From: Lignipirellula cremea
GTDB lineage: Bacteria > Planctomycetota > Planctomycetia > Pirellulales > Pirellulaceae
Assembly: GCF_007751035.1 (NCBI RefSeq)
Contig: NZ_CP036433.1
Location: 1,965,001 to 2,029,000 of the forward strand
Length of the DNA stretch: 64,000 bases
Reading direction: 5' to 3'
Positions within the stretch are counted from its first letter, which is position 1. Each line of letters starts with the position of its first letter. Positions 17,706 through 27,285 of this stretch are shown here, in pieces. The translations under genes and the position numbers were made by a program. Below the pieces are notes generated by a model that was not told the origin of the DNA, made no database searches, and worked only from the letters and a program-made list of their open reading frames with translations.

Positions 17706-19556
17706 TCAGCGCGACAGTACTGCTTGCACGCCAGGCCGCAGCACCAGCACTCGCAGCGACTGCACTTTGCCCTGATGCTGCCACGAGAATGCCAGCGGTC
17801 CTTTGGCAGGCGTCGCGATGAACGCCGTCTCGCCCGGCCGAACAAGAAAGGCGCCGATCGAGCGTTTGCCGCTGGCGGCAGTCACCACCGCCGGCGACGA
17901 TCCGCCCGCCAGCGAGACTCCCAGACGCAGACCGGTGGAGGCTTCGCGCTGTAACAACTGCACCCGTCCGGTGGATCCCAGCAGGGCGATTGCAGGCATT
18001 CCCTCGCCCAGAAAATCGCCAGCCGCCAGGCGCTGCCACGACGGTTCCCCGGCGGGAACGTCCCGCGCGAGTTCCGGGGCGTCGGCAAAGCTGAAGAAGC
18101 CCCGGTTGAAGTAGAATCGCGCCTGGCGCTGGGCCGAGGTAACATCCGGTCGGGGCTCTTCGCCGGGAGATAGCGAAGTGGCTTCCTCCGCATCAAGCAG
18201 TACGGCGAGGTCCTGCCGTCCGTCGAAGTTCCAGTCGAGAACAACGGCGGCCTGTACTTTCGCGGCCGTCGCGGCGTCGCCTGTTCCAGTGGTCAGCTCA
18301 CGGAAGCGGCCTCTGCCGTCGTTGGTCAGCAGTCGGAGTCGCTGCTCCTGCACCAGCAACAGGTCGAGGGCGCCGTCATTATTGAAGTCGCCCGCCTGCA
18401 GATCGCCAGCGCGGAAGGACGCGGCGGCCGTCTCGGGCGCGATCTCCACGGGCGGAGCGAACTGCTGGTCGGGCTGGCCCTGCAGGAACTGCAGGCCCTG
18501 GTCGGAAAGCTCGACCAGATCGGCCAGTCCGTCGCCGGTCAGATCGGCGACGAGCAACCGGCAGTCGCCCTGCAGGAGTTGCGCCCGCGGCGCCAGCGGC
18601 AGCAGCTGGAGTTTTTCTTGTCGGTACACGGCCTGCGACCAGCCCGCGGCAGTGGCGACGATCGCTGCTGCTGCGGGACCGCCTTGCCAGGCGGCCAGGG
18701 CCAGGATCGGCTGGGGGGAGGGAAGCGGATCGGTCGCCTGCCAGGCTCCGGCCTGATCGCGTTGCTGCAGACGCAGCGATTGCTGGCTTGCCAGCAGCAG
18801 GTCCAGGCGGCCGTCCTGGTCAAAATCGAGCCAGCAGAAATGCGGACCGTCGCCAGTAATTTCGTCCGCCGGAGAGCCGTTCGTAGTGGACGTGCCAACT
18901 GCTGCAGCAGGCGTCAGCGGCAGCAGGCGACTGGAGTGCGGGCCGAGCGCCCAGAGCGAAGCCCGGCGGGCGTCCGGTTCGAACAGCGCCTGGGCGGCCT
19001 GGATGGGGGCCGGCAACGTTGCGACGACCGGCAGTTCTTTTTGCCAGGTGATGCCGGCGGCGGTGGGGAAGTCGGCCCGGGGTTCCGCCAGACACCAGCG
19101 AACCGCGTGGGCCAGCATGCGGGTATCGCCGTGCCAGACGCCCTGGAGTTCCCGTCCGTCGGGCGCCAGACGATAGTCATCGCCCTGGCGATGTACTTCC
19201 CGCCAAACTCCGGCCAGGTGCAGCACGACGTGGTGATCGTCCGCTTTGCCGTTGAGTAGAAAGAGCAGCCCCACCTGCGGTCCGACGGGCCAGTCCGGGC
19301 GAAGTCCGTCGGGCAGGACTGCGGCGCCGGGGAGCAGGTCGGCCGACCCGTGCAGGGTTTGCTGCGGCTGGAAGCGTACCTGGTTGCCGGTCGTCTTGAC
19401 TTCCACCAGGCAGATGGCCCGGCTGGTTTTGACCAGTTCGACCGGCGTGAAGGTCGGATGGATCACCGCGGCGGCGGGTTGAACTGCCCCCGCCAGTCCG
19501 CCGCACAACAGTACGGCGAGAACGATCAGGCGAAGCAGGCGATTCCTGGCAGCCAT
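17706..19556 (-). CDS. Secreted FG-GAP/VCBS-repeat protein
   Basis: The 616-residue protein has a signal peptide (MAARNRLLRLIVLAVLLCGG, cleavage near PAAA). The first 200 residues are a non-repeated region. FG-GAP/VCBS-type repeats follow, recognised by WLDFDQDGRLDLLLA, VADLTGDGLADLVEL, AGDFNNDGALDLLLV and VLDWNFDGRQDLAVL, probably forming a beta-propeller with Asp-rich calcium loops. The role is unknown, likely periplasmic or surface. Its start lies only 13 nt after the hisG stop, so it is probably transcribed with hisG although no functional link is obvious. Confidence 0.8.
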   Translation of the reverse strand: MAARNRLLRLIVLAVLLCGGLAGAVQPAAAVIHPTFTPVELVKTSRAICLVEVKTTGNQVRFQPQQTLHGSADLLPGAAVLPDGLRPDWPVGPQVGLLFLLNGKADDHHVVLHLAGVWREVHRQGDDYRLAPDGRELQGVWHGDTRMLAHAVRWCLAEPRADFPTAAGITWQKELPVVATLPAPIQAAQALFEPDARRASLWALGPHSSRLLPLTPAAAVGTSTTNGSPADEITGDGPHFCWLDFDQDGRLDLLLASQQSLRLQQRDQAGAWQATDPLPSPQPILALAAWQGGPAAAAIVATAAGWSQAVYRQEKLQLLPLAPRAQLLQGDCRLLVADLTGDGLADLVELSDQGLQFLQGQPDQQFAPPVEIAPETAAASFRAGDLQAGDFNNDGALDLLLVQEQRLRLLTNDGRGRFRELTTGTGDAATAAKVQAAVVLDWNFDGRQDLAVLLDAEEATSLSPGEEPRPDVTSAQRQARFYFNRGFFSFADAPELARDVPAGEPSWQRLAAGDFLGEGMPAIALLGSTGRVQLLQREASTGLRLGVSLAGGSSPAVVTAASGKRSIGAFLVRPGETAFIATPAKGPLAFSWQHQGKVQSLRVLVLRPGVQAVLSR

Positions 19557-19569
19557 GGCGAACGCTGCC

Positions 19570-20355
19570 TTACCAGTCGAGGTGGCCCAAAGCGGCGCGG
19601 GATCGACGGCGATCGGCGCCCAGGGCGGAAGAGAGCTTGTCGCGCATCATTTCAATGATGACCCGCTTCTTCGGCTCCAGCAGGGAGCGCCGGTTGGCGA
19701 ACAGGTGGGCGGTGGAGCCCGCCAGCACTTTGTGGATGATCTTCAGGGCGTTGGCCCGCAAGGTCGTGCCGGTCTGCGTGTTGTCGATCACCGCTTCACC
19801 GTCTTCGGGCGGTTTGGATTCCGTCGCGCCGAAGGAGTGGTAAATAGAAATCGAAGAGTGCCGTTCCCGGGCGATCGGGTAAGGGCTCACGATCGAGGCT
19901 TCCGTCTCCTGCGCCTGGAGCACCATTTGATCGGCCAGGTTGATGTATTCCGTCCAGATGCGGAGCGAATCCCGGGCGCCGGTGGCGGGGAACTTGCGGA
20001 ACAGATCGTCGAGGCTGTTGACGTCGTCCCAGGAATCCATCACCGCCAGCACGATATCGACTTTGCCAAACTGCAGATCGACCAGATCGTCGACATTCCG
20101 CTGGCAGCGCGACTCGCAGTACCAGTCCAGACCGGAAATGCCAATGTCGTAGGCGCCGCGGGCGACCAGGATCGGGATCTCTTGCGGTTTGAGCAGTTTG
20201 ACAAAGACGCCCGGCACGCTGAGTCCGGCGCGATAGGTTTTCTGGTCTTCGTGATAGTCCAGGAACGGGATGCCTGCCTGTTCAAACAGTTCCGAAGCCG
20301 ATTTTTGCAAGCGACCCTTCGGCACGGCAAAGCGAATGATATTTTCGTCAGACAT
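19570..20355 (-). CDS. hisG: ATP phosphoribosyltransferase HisG
   Basis: This enzyme catalyses the first step of histidine biosynthesis, joining ATP and PRPP to give phosphoribosyl-ATP. The 261-residue protein shows the periplasmic-binding-protein-like HisG fold, with IRFAVPKGRLQKSA at the N-terminus, YDIGISGLDWYCE near residue 70, and the PRPP-binding segment VIDNTQTGTTLRANALKII near 186-204. It stops shortly after EPKKRVIIEMMRDKL, so the PII-like regulatory third domain of the long form appears absent. The start ATG at 20355 is preceded by GGAAAG. No other his gene is in the window; an FG-GAP gene follows after 13 nt. Confidence 0.9.
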   Translation of the reverse strand: MSDENIIRFAVPKGRLQKSASELFEQAGIPFLDYHEDQKTYRAGLSVPGVFVKLLKPQEIPILVARGAYDIGISGLDWYCESRCQRNVDDLVDLQFGKVDIVLAVMDSWDDVNSLDDLFRKFPATGARDSLRIWTEYINLADQMVLQAQETEASIVSPYPIARERHSSISIYHSFGATESKPPEDGEAVIDNTQTGTTLRANALKIIHKVLAGSTAHLFANRRSLLEPKKRVIIEMMRDKLSSALGADRRRSRAALGHLDW

Positions 20356-20582
20356 ATCCGAATCTTTCCGATCGACCCCAGGGCCGCTTCTTGTCGAGTG
20401 TTGTATGGTCGTGTGTGACGGGTGCGGAATCGCCAGGGAACGCGTCCCGGGTTTCGCATGGATTGATGACGTCGGTGATGGTGTTCAAGGATGGTGTGGG
20501 AAGTTCGCTCCGGGAGTGTCGCCTTGCGTCGGGGGAAGGCGACTGGCAGCCAGTGCAGCATTTCCAGGGCGTGCGAACCAGG

Positions 20583-21884
20583 CTAGACCAGATCGATGGA
20601 GGAGTCGCTGGACCGTTTGTCCGGCTGGCGGCGAGCCTGTTCCATGAGATCGCTCAACGCGCGAATCTGGGCCGTTACGGCGGCGGCCAGGTCGCCTTGG
20701 TCGTTAGCGGAGGCGGAACGATTCAGGTTCTCGTCAATGTCGGTATAGTCAATCGACCATTCCATTTCTCTGGCCGTTTCTCGGAGCTTTCTCACCAGGT
20801 TGCCGATTTTTGTCAGGAACTCTGCGTTCGGCTCGACTTTAACCCGGGCATGGGGTCCGCGGCCAAAGCGCTGGCGGGTCGGCTCTTTCTTCCCCTCCAG
20901 GCTCTGGAACCACTGGTACAAAGCAAAACCCAGAATGCCGATGGCCGCGAGTCCAATCACGCCTGCCGCCGGGTACCACTGCAGCAGCGCGAACAGGACC
21001 GACAGGAACGCCACGGCGCCAAACACGGCCCAGACGCCGGGATGCGGTTGTGGGACGACTTTGCCTCCGCTGGAAGCAAACGGTTTGACATCGGGCGGAC
21101 TGGCTGCTTCGGGACTGACCGCTTTGGCGATGATCACGGTAATGTTGTCGGGGCCGCCTTCAAGATTGGCGATATCGATCAGCGACTGGGCCGCCTCGTG
21201 GGGCGACAAGAGCGAAACGACCAGGCCAATTTCGGCGTCGGTCAGTTGGCCCGACAGGCCGTCGCTGCAGAGCAGGAATGCATCACCCACCTGAATGGGA
21301 AACGGCCCTTCGAGGTCAATCTTGACCGTGGCGTTTGGACCCAGCGAGCGGGTAATCACATTCTTGGGGAGCGAAGCCGCCAGGTCGGAGCCTTCCGGCA
21401 GTTTGGCGGCCGCCCGCATTTCCCAGACCAGGCTGTGGTCGAAGGTCAGCTGTTCAAACAGGTCGCCCCGCAAGCGATAGATCCGGCTGTCGCCAATGTG
21501 CGCGGCGATCGCTCCCTGGGGCAGCAGCGCCAGGGCGCTGCACGTGGTGCCCATGTTATGGAAGTCAGGGTTCGCCTGGCCTTTACGATTGACCTCGGCA
21601 TTCGCTTCCTGGAGGGCCCGCTCCAGCGCCTGGGGCGGCGGCAGATCGCGAAACTTGTGATACAGCGAAGGGATCGTATCGACGGTGATTTTGCTGGCTA
21701 ACTCGCCCGCAGCGTGGGCGCCCATCCCATCGGCGACAACAAACAGGTGTCCGCGCAACTGCCAGAACGGTTCATCGCTGGCTAGCGCAACCGTAAAGTT
21801 GTCCTGGTTGTTCGACCGGCGCATTCCAATGTCGCTGAGAGCGGCGTGTGATAATGCGTCGCGGAAAGCGGAGTTATTTGACAT
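20583..21884 (-). CDS. PP2C-family serine/threonine protein phosphatase
   Basis: The 433-residue protein has a metal-dependent PP2C domain over about residues 12-265. Motifs include SDIGMRRSNNQDNF, the metal-binding VVADGMGAHAAGE, GTTCSALAL, HIGDSRIYRLR, LLCSDGLSGQL and GGPDNITVIIA. After a linker, two hydrophobic segments (about 300-345) anchor it in the membrane. The C-terminal roughly 90 residues are charged and helical. It probably reverses Hanks-type kinase phosphorylation, with the catalytic domain in the cytoplasm. No kinase gene is adjacent. Confidence 0.92.
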   Translation of the reverse strand: MSNNSAFRDALSHAALSDIGMRRSNNQDNFTVALASDEPFWQLRGHLFVVADGMGAHAAGELASKITVDTIPSLYHKFRDLPPPQALERALQEANAEVNRKGQANPDFHNMGTTCSALALLPQGAIAAHIGDSRIYRLRGDLFEQLTFDHSLVWEMRAAAKLPEGSDLAASLPKNVITRSLGPNATVKIDLEGPFPIQVGDAFLLCSDGLSGQLTDAEIGLVVSLLSPHEAAQSLIDIANLEGGPDNITVIIAKAVSPEAASPPDVKPFASSGGKVVPQPHPGVWAVFGAVAFLSVLFALLQWYPAAGVIGLAAIGILGFALYQWFQSLEGKKEPTRQRFGRGPHARVKVEPNAEFLTKIGNLVRKLRETAREMEWSIDYTDIDENLNRSASANDQGDLAAAVTAQIRALSDLMEQARRQPDKRSSDSSIDLV

Positions 21885-22251
21885 GGCGCCACAAGAGTGA
21901 TCATCGCAAAAACGACGATCCGATGGACGGAAAATACTACCTGTATTCTAACTGGCGCCCGTTCCCCCGAATAGTTGAGAACGGAAAAAACACATATTAT
22001 CGCAGAACCGCATCCCCGTCCCGGCGGCCGACCGTTGCGACCCGCATCCTCCGTTCCGTCAGCGATAGCGGCCGGGCCGATCGGTGCGGATGTCGCCCAT
22101 CCCGACGAACCGACGTAAAATTGCCGTTTTCGGGTGCTTCCTGTGGGCGGGAAAACTACAATAAGCCGACCGCAGCCTGTCATGGCGCGCTGTACCTGCC
22201 CGTACCTGCCGGCGAATCGCCCGACTTCGCCCCCATCCCTGAAGTGCTCTT
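21885..22251. other. Divergent intergenic region
   Basis: There are 367 nt between the divergently transcribed PP2C and PVC-dehydrogenase genes. Both promoters must lie here, but I see no convincing -35/-10 pair, operator or RNA. Confidence 0.45.
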
Positions 22252-25200
22252 ATGCGCCGATCATTATCTGTCGGAGGTCTGACCGTTTGGCTGACCTGTC
22301 TTGCTTGCCTGGCGTCAACGGCCGCCGAAACTTCCCCTTGGAAAACGGTCGAAGTGCCGGGCGTCTGGAAGAAAGCTCCCGCCGGCGTCAAGCTGACCCA
22401 GGGCGGTTACGCCTGGTTCCGCTGTGTCGCCCGACTGCCTGGGGACTGGGGCCAGAAGCCCGCCCGGTTGTTTCTGGAAGCGATCGACGACGCCCGCGAG
22501 GTCTACCTCAACGGCCGGAAAGTCGCCTCGCTGGGAGAGATGCCGCCGCGGTTTCGCAGCGGCATCGGGCAGTCCGGATTTATCGACCTGCCGCAAGACC
22601 TGCTGCAGCCGGGCCTGAACACGCTCGCCATTCGCATGTATGAAAGGGACGGCCGCTCCAACTTCAATGTGGCCGCACCCGCCCTGTTTGCCGGCGATGC
22701 GGCCCTGCACTTGTCCGGCCCCTGGGAGTGGATCGCCGGCGACAACCGCGACTGGGCCCGCCCGCTGGCAGCTGACAAAACGGACCCCTCCATTGTTTAC
22801 GCCAAGGTGGAGTCGGCCGACGAAGTCACCCGTAAACTGAAGCAGCTGGCCGGCGAAGAAGGGCCGTTACCGCCGCAGGAGGCGGCCGCCAAACTCAGCA
22901 CGCTGCCTGGCTGGCAGGCTGATCTGGTGCTGGCGGAGCCCGCCATCGGGAATCCCGTGTCGTTCAAGTTTGACGAGCGCGGCCGAATGTGGGTCGTTGA
23001 TTACCTGCAGTATCCCAATCCGGCCGGCCTGACGGCGATCAGCCGGGACAAGTACCTCCGCACCGTCTGGGACAAAACCCCACTGCCGCCGCCCCATCAT
23101 GAAAAGGGCGCCGACAAGATCACCATCCACGAGGACACCAACGGCGACGGCAAGTACGACTCGCATAAAACGTTCGTTGACGGTTTGAACATCGTCTCTT
23201 CCTTCGCTCGCGGCCGCGGAGGCGTGTGGGTGCTGAACCCGCCGTACCTGCTCTTTTACGCCGACGCCGACGACAACGACGTGCCCGACGGACCGCCCGA
23301 GGTGCACCTGGAAGGCTTTGGCATCGAGGACACGCACTCCCTGGCCAACAGCCTCCGCTGGGGTCCCGACGGCTGGTTGTACGGAGCCCAGGGCAGCACG
23401 GTGACGGGTCACATCAAACGTTACGGAACCGACGACGAGCCGATCCACTCCATGGGCCAGCTCGTCTGGCGATATCATCCCGAGCGACGCCAGTACGAGG
23501 TGTTCGCCGAAGGGGGCGGCAATGCGTTTGGCCTGGAGATCGACGCCAAAGGCCGCATCTTCTCCGGCCATAACGGCGGCGACACCCGCGGCTTTCACTA
23601 CGTCCAGGGCGGCTACTCGCAAAAAGGCTTCGGCAAGCATGGCGAGCTGTCCAACCCGTTTACCTTTGGCTATTTTGCTCCCATGAAGCACCCCAAGGTA
23701 CAGCGGTTTACGCATACCTTTGTCATCTACGAAGGCGGCGCATTCGAGCCCGAGCATGAAGGCCAGCTGTTCGGCGTGGGTCCGCTGCAGGGGCATGTCG
23801 TCCGCAGCCAGATGGCGGTCGACGGCTCGACCTTTGGCTCGCAGGACATCGATCATCCGCTGACGACCGCCGACCCCTGGTTCCGTCCCGTTGATATCCA
23901 GCAAGGTCCCGACGGCGCGCTGTATGTGGCCGACTTTTACGAGCAGCGCATCGATCACGCCAGCCACTACCAGGGACGCGTGACGCCGGAAAGCGGCCGC
24001 ATCTATCGGCTCACCGCCGGGAAGGTCCCGCCGGCCAAACCGTTCGACGACCGCCAGCTGTCGAATGACAAGCTGATCGACGAACTCCGCAGTCCCAACC
24101 GCTGGCGCCGGCAAACGGCGCTGCGGATGCTGGGCGACCGCCAGGATCCTCAGCTGGTCGAGCCGCTGCAGGAGCATGTCCGCACCGAGACGGGCCAGTT
24201 CGCGCTCGAATGTTTATGGGCCCTGAATCTGAGCGGTGGTTTCGACGAAGCCTTCGCCCTGCAGACCCTCGGTCATAGTGACCCTTATGTCCGGGCATGG
24301 TCGATTCGCCTGTTGTGCGACGACGGCGAAATCTCGGCGGAAGCGGCCCGGCAGCTGGCCGAACTGGCGGCGACCGAGCCGCATGTGGAAGTCCGCAGCC
24401 AGCTGGCCTGTTCGGCCCGACGCTTGCCGGTTGACCAGACCTTGCCGCTACTGGCGGCGCTGCTTACCCGCAGCGAAGACGCCCGCGATCCGCACTTGCC
24501 GCTGCTGTTATGGTGGGCGGCCGAAGCCCATGCGGCCAAGGACGGCTCCGCGCTGGCGGACTTTGTCGCGAGCGACGCCGCCTTCTGGAAGCTGCCGCTG
24601 GTCCGCGAGGCGTTGCTGCCCCGGCTGATCCGGCGGTTCGCCATGTCGGGACGTCGGTCCGATCTGCTCATCTGCGCCCGACTGCTTGAAGCGGCCCCCG
24701 ACGACGCCGGTCGTCAGCTGCTGATCACCAGCTTCGAAGAGGCCTTTGCGGGCCGCGCTCTGGCCGGCATTCCGACTCCGTTGGCCATCGCCCTGGCCAA
24801 AGCGGGCGGATCGTTGGCGCTCCGGTTGCGGCAGGGGGATGCGGAAGCAGTACAGGAAGCGCTCCTCCTCGCCGCCGATCCCAAGGCTCCGCTGAAAGAG
24901 CGGCTGACTTACGTGAACATCCTGGGCGAACTAAAGATCGAAGGCGCCTCGCCCGTGCTGCTGCGTATCGTGAGTGAAGAGAATCCCGAACCGCTGCAGA
25001 CCGCCGCCCTGACGGCCCTCCAGCGGTACGATTCGCCCGAGATTGGCGAACAGGTAACAAAGCTCGCCCCCGGATTGTCCGGCGACACGTTTGCTGCGGC
25101 TTTGTCGCTGCTGGCCAGCCGGCCTGTCTGGTCAGCCCAGCTGGTCGGGGCGATTGAGCAGAAACAGATCGCGGTGGACCGGGCCTCGCCGGCGCTCGCC

Positions 25201-25758
25201 GCCCGTATGCAACTGCACGACGACAAGCAGCTGTCGGCGCGCATCCAGAAGTTATGGCCCAGCCTGGACCAGCCCGACGAAGCGGCCCAGGCGGCTCACC
25301 GAGCCGAGATAGAGCGGCTGACGGAGATCCTGGACGAGGCGGCCGGTAACCCGTACGACGGCAAGCCGCTGTTCCTGCAGCAGTGCGCCAAGTGCCACAA
25401 GCTGTTCGACCAGGGCGGCGAGATCGGCCCCGACCTGACCGTTTACCAGCGCACCGACCTCAAGCGAATCCTGGCGAACGTCGTCAACCCCAGCCTGGAA
25501 ATTCGCGAAGGGTTTGAGACCTACGTCATTGCCACCGAAGACGGCCGGCGGCTCAGCGGCTTCATCGCGGAGCAGGATAACCAGGTGGTCGTAATCCGCG
25601 GCGTCGACGGGCAAAGCATCGTCGTACCGCGCGACAACATCGAAGAGATGCGGGCCATCCGGCAGTCGATCATGCCCGACGGCCTGACCAGCAAACTGAC
25701 CAGTCAGCAGATCCGCGATCTGTTCGCCTACCTGCGTTCCACCCAGCCGCTGCCCTGA
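22252..25758 (+). CDS. PVC-type membrane-bound dehydrogenase with HEAT repeats and heme domain
   Basis: The 1168-residue secreted protein has a signal peptide (about 1-25, MRRSLSVGGLTVWLTCLACL). A sugar-binding-like beta-sandwich follows (about 28-150; YAWFRCVARLPGDW, VYLNGRKVASLG). Next is a beta-propeller region of the planctomycetal PVC-type dehydrogenase (about 210-590; KFDERGRMWVVDYLQYP, GPDGWLYGAQGSTVTGHI, GPDGALYVADFYEQRIDH). HEAT-like repeats (about 600-1000) precede a C-terminal cytochrome c domain with CAKCH near residue 1045 and a later methionine-containing loop. Such proteins are thought to oxidise carbohydrates or related substrates in the periplasm, passing electrons to the heme. 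The substrate cannot be deduced. Confidence 0.9.
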   Translation: MRRSLSVGGLTVWLTCLACLASTAAETSPWKTVEVPGVWKKAPAGVKLTQGGYAWFRCVARLPGDWGQKPARLFLEAIDDAREVYLNGRKVASLGEMPPRFRSGIGQSGFIDLPQDLLQPGLNTLAIRMYERDGRSNFNVAAPALFAGDAALHLSGPWEWIAGDNRDWARPLAADKTDPSIVYAKVESADEVTRKLKQLAGEEGPLPPQEAAAKLSTLPGWQADLVLAEPAIGNPVSFKFDERGRMWVVDYLQYPNPAGLTAISRDKYLRTVWDKTPLPPPHHEKGADKITIHEDTNGDGKYDSHKTFVDGLNIVSSFARGRGGVWVLNPPYLLFYADADDNDVPDGPPEVHLEGFGIEDTHSLANSLRWGPDGWLYGAQGSTVTGHIKRYGTDDEPIHSMGQLVWRYHPERRQYEVFAEGGGNAFGLEIDAKGRIFSGHNGGDTRGFHYVQGGYSQKGFGKHGELSNPFTFGYFAPMKHPKVQRFTHTFVIYEGGAFEPEHEGQLFGVGPLQGHVVRSQMAVDGSTFGSQDIDHPLTTADPWFRPVDIQQGPDGALYVADFYEQRIDHASHYQGRVTPESGRIYRLTAGKVPPAKPFDDRQLSNDKLIDELRSPNRWRRQTALRMLGDRQDPQLVEPLQEHVRTETGQFALECLWALNLSGGFDEAFALQTLGHSDPYVRAWSIRLLCDDGEISAEAARQLAELAATEPHVEVRSQLACSARRLPVDQTLPLLAALLTRSEDARDPHLPLLLWWAAEAHAAKDGSALADFVASDAAFWKLPLVREALLPRLIRRFAMSGRRSDLLICARLLEAAPDDAGRQLLITSFEEAFAGRALAGIPTPLAIALAKAGGSLALRLRQGDAEAVQEALLLAADPKAPLKERLTYVNILGELKIEGASPVLLRIVSEENPEPLQTAALTALQRYDSPEIGEQVTKLAPGLSGDTFAAALSLLASRPVWSAQLVGAIEQKQIAVDRASPALAARMQLHDDKQLSARIQKLWPSLDQPDEAAQAAHRAEIERLTEILDEAAGNPYDGKPLFLQQCAKCHKLFDQGGEIGPDLTVYQRTDLKRILANVVNPSLEIREGFETYVIATEDGRRLSGFIAEQDNQVVVIRGVDGQSIVVPRDNIEEMRAIRQSIMPDGLTSKLTSQQIRDLFAYLRSTQPLP

Positions 25759-25782
25759 TCGGCCGGACAGTCGCCCTTCACT

Positions 25783-25927
25783 CGGAACGCGAAATTGTTA
25801 ACTAACGGAATTCGTCGGTCAGTCGTCGTTTGCTCCGCAAAAGAACGCGATCTTTCACAGCGTGAAAGTCGACTGTCCGGCGTCTGCTCTTCCTTGGAAC
25901 GACACACCAGAATCCGGCAGTTATTCT
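25783..25927 (+). repeat. Structured intergenic repeat, copy A
   Basis: This stretch of about 145 nt between convergent genes matches, in reverse orientation, 57053-57206. Conserved pieces include GCTCCGCAAAAGAACGCG, ATCTTTCAC, GTGAAAGTCGACT and CCGGCGTCTG. It contains the hairpin CTTTCAC-AGC-GTGAAAG and a near-hairpin TTTGC-TCC-GCAAA. A third, diverged copy lies at 63453-63530. Confidence 0.8.
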
Positions 25928-25929
25928 CT

Positions 25930-26277
25930 TTAAATGGCTTCCGGGCCGGTCGCCGGTTCGCCCAGGCGAACCGCTTCGTGCAGCGGCATGACAAAGATCT
26001 TGCCGTCGCCAATGTTCCCTTCCGATCCGGTCCGGGCGGCGTCGCTGATGGTGCTGACGGCCCGTTCCAGGAAATCGTCGTTCACGGCGATTTCCAGTAC
26101 GATTTTCCGGAGCAAATGGGTCTTGTATTCCAGGCCGCGGTACAAGGCCGTTTGCCCGCGCTGCCGACCATAACCCTGGGCGTCGCAGACCGAAAGTCGC
26201 TCGACCCCGATCTTGGCGAGGGCTTCCTTCACCGCGCGAAGTTTCGTTGGCTGGATAATCGCCAGAATCATTTTCAT
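25930..26277 (-). CDS. PII-family nitrogen regulatory protein
   Basis: The 115-residue PII protein is expected to be a trimer that binds ATP/ADP and 2-oxoglutarate and controls nitrogen assimilation. It shows the N-terminal strand MKMILAIIQPTKL, the T-loop GYGRQRGQTALYRGLEY (including the tyrosine at the uridylylation position), and the C-loop IGDGKIFVMPL. Two oddities are visible. Four extra residues (SEGN) sit just before IGDGKIF, and the usual RIRTGE tail is replaced by VRLGEPATG. No amtB or glnA is adjacent; the gene stands alone, convergent with the PVC dehydrogenase gene. Confidence 0.88.
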   Translation of the reverse strand: MKMILAIIQPTKLRAVKEALAKIGVERLSVCDAQGYGRQRGQTALYRGLEYKTHLLRKIVLEIAVNDDFLERAVSTISDAARTGSEGNIGDGKIFVMPLHEAVRLGEPATGPEAI

Positions 26278-26376
26278 AGAGGAAGTTCCCGCGTCCCAGG
26301 AAATAAAGAAGCTGTTCTGGTCAGCCTTAACGGCGATAGCATAACCTCAAACCCCGCAGGCCAAAACCCAAACGGC

Positions 26377-27285
26377 CTAAGCCAGTCGGGCGGCCGGCGT
26401 GTACTGGCGAAGCTGTGCCGTCATGTCACGGGCGGCGGCGGCGATCGCTTCCCGCCAGCGACCCTGGCCGAACTGCTCGCGGTACGGTCCGCGTTCGTAA
26501 GCAAAGATAATCCCGCGGGAACTGTTGACGATCGCTCCCAGTCCTTGCTCATCAAAGGCCCCCGCCACTTCCACCGCGCCGGCGCCCTGCGCGCCGAACC
26601 CGGGCACCAGGAACCAGGTGTGGGGCATCGCCTGGCGCAGCTCCACCAACTGTTCCGGCCAGGTGGCTCCGGCGACCGCTCCGACCGCACCGTAGCCGCA
26701 TTCCCCGGCCGACTCTGCTGCCAACTTTTCCACCAGGGCCGCCACGCAGCGATACAAGGGCTGGCCGTCAATCAGCAGATCCTGGAACGTCTTGCCGCCG
26801 GGGTTCGAGGTTTTCACCAGCACAAACACGCCCGCTTCCTGGGCGACCGCCTCCTGGGCGAACGGCTCCAGGCTATCGTCTCCCAGATAAGGGCTGACGG
26901 TCAATGCGTCCCCTTGCCAGGCGGACGACGCTCCCAGATACGCTTTGGCGTAAGCCGTGGCGGTGGAGCCGATGTCGTTCCGCTTGCCGTCGAGGATCAC
27001 CAGCAAGTCGCGCTGCCTGGCATAGGCGACGACCGCATGGAGGGCCGCCAGGCCGTCCGGCCCCAGCTCCTCAAAAAACGCCATTTGGGGCTTCACCACG
27101 GCGACCTGATCGGCCACTGCGTCGATCACCGCGCAGCAGAATTCCCGATACGCGGCCGCTTCGCCATCGGCCGCCGCCAGTTCGCGCAGTTCGTCGGGCA
27201 GATTCGCCAGGCGAGGATCCAGTCCCACCAGGACCGGAGTTCCCCGTTCTTTTACGGCTTGGGCTAAGCGATCGGCAAAATGCAT
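26377..27285 (-). CDS. pyrF: Orotidine 5'-phosphate decarboxylase
   Basis: This enzyme converts OMP to UMP in pyrimidine biosynthesis. The 302-residue protein is of the longer type-2 PyrF group. It has VLVGLDPRLANLP at the N-terminus, VAVVKPQMAFFEELG, the catalytic Asp/Lys cluster LVILDGKRNDIGSTA near residues 95-108, TVSPYLG, and the phosphate-binding end VPGFGAQGAG and VNSSRGIIFA. The start ATG at 27285 is preceded on the minus strand by a weak purine-rich site. It lies 99 nt upstream of the PII gene on the same strand. No other pyr genes are nearby. Confidence 0.93.
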   Translation of the reverse strand: MHFADRLAQAVKERGTPVLVGLDPRLANLPDELRELAAADGEAAAYREFCCAVIDAVADQVAVVKPQMAFFEELGPDGLAALHAVVAYARQRDLLVILDGKRNDIGSTATAYAKAYLGASSAWQGDALTVSPYLGDDSLEPFAQEAVAQEAGVFVLVKTSNPGGKTFQDLLIDGQPLYRCVAALVEKLAAESAGECGYGAVGAVAGATWPEQLVELRQAMPHTWFLVPGFGAQGAGAVEVAGAFDEQGLGAIVNSSRGIIFAYERGPYREQFGQGRWREAIAAAARDMTAQLRQYTPAARLA

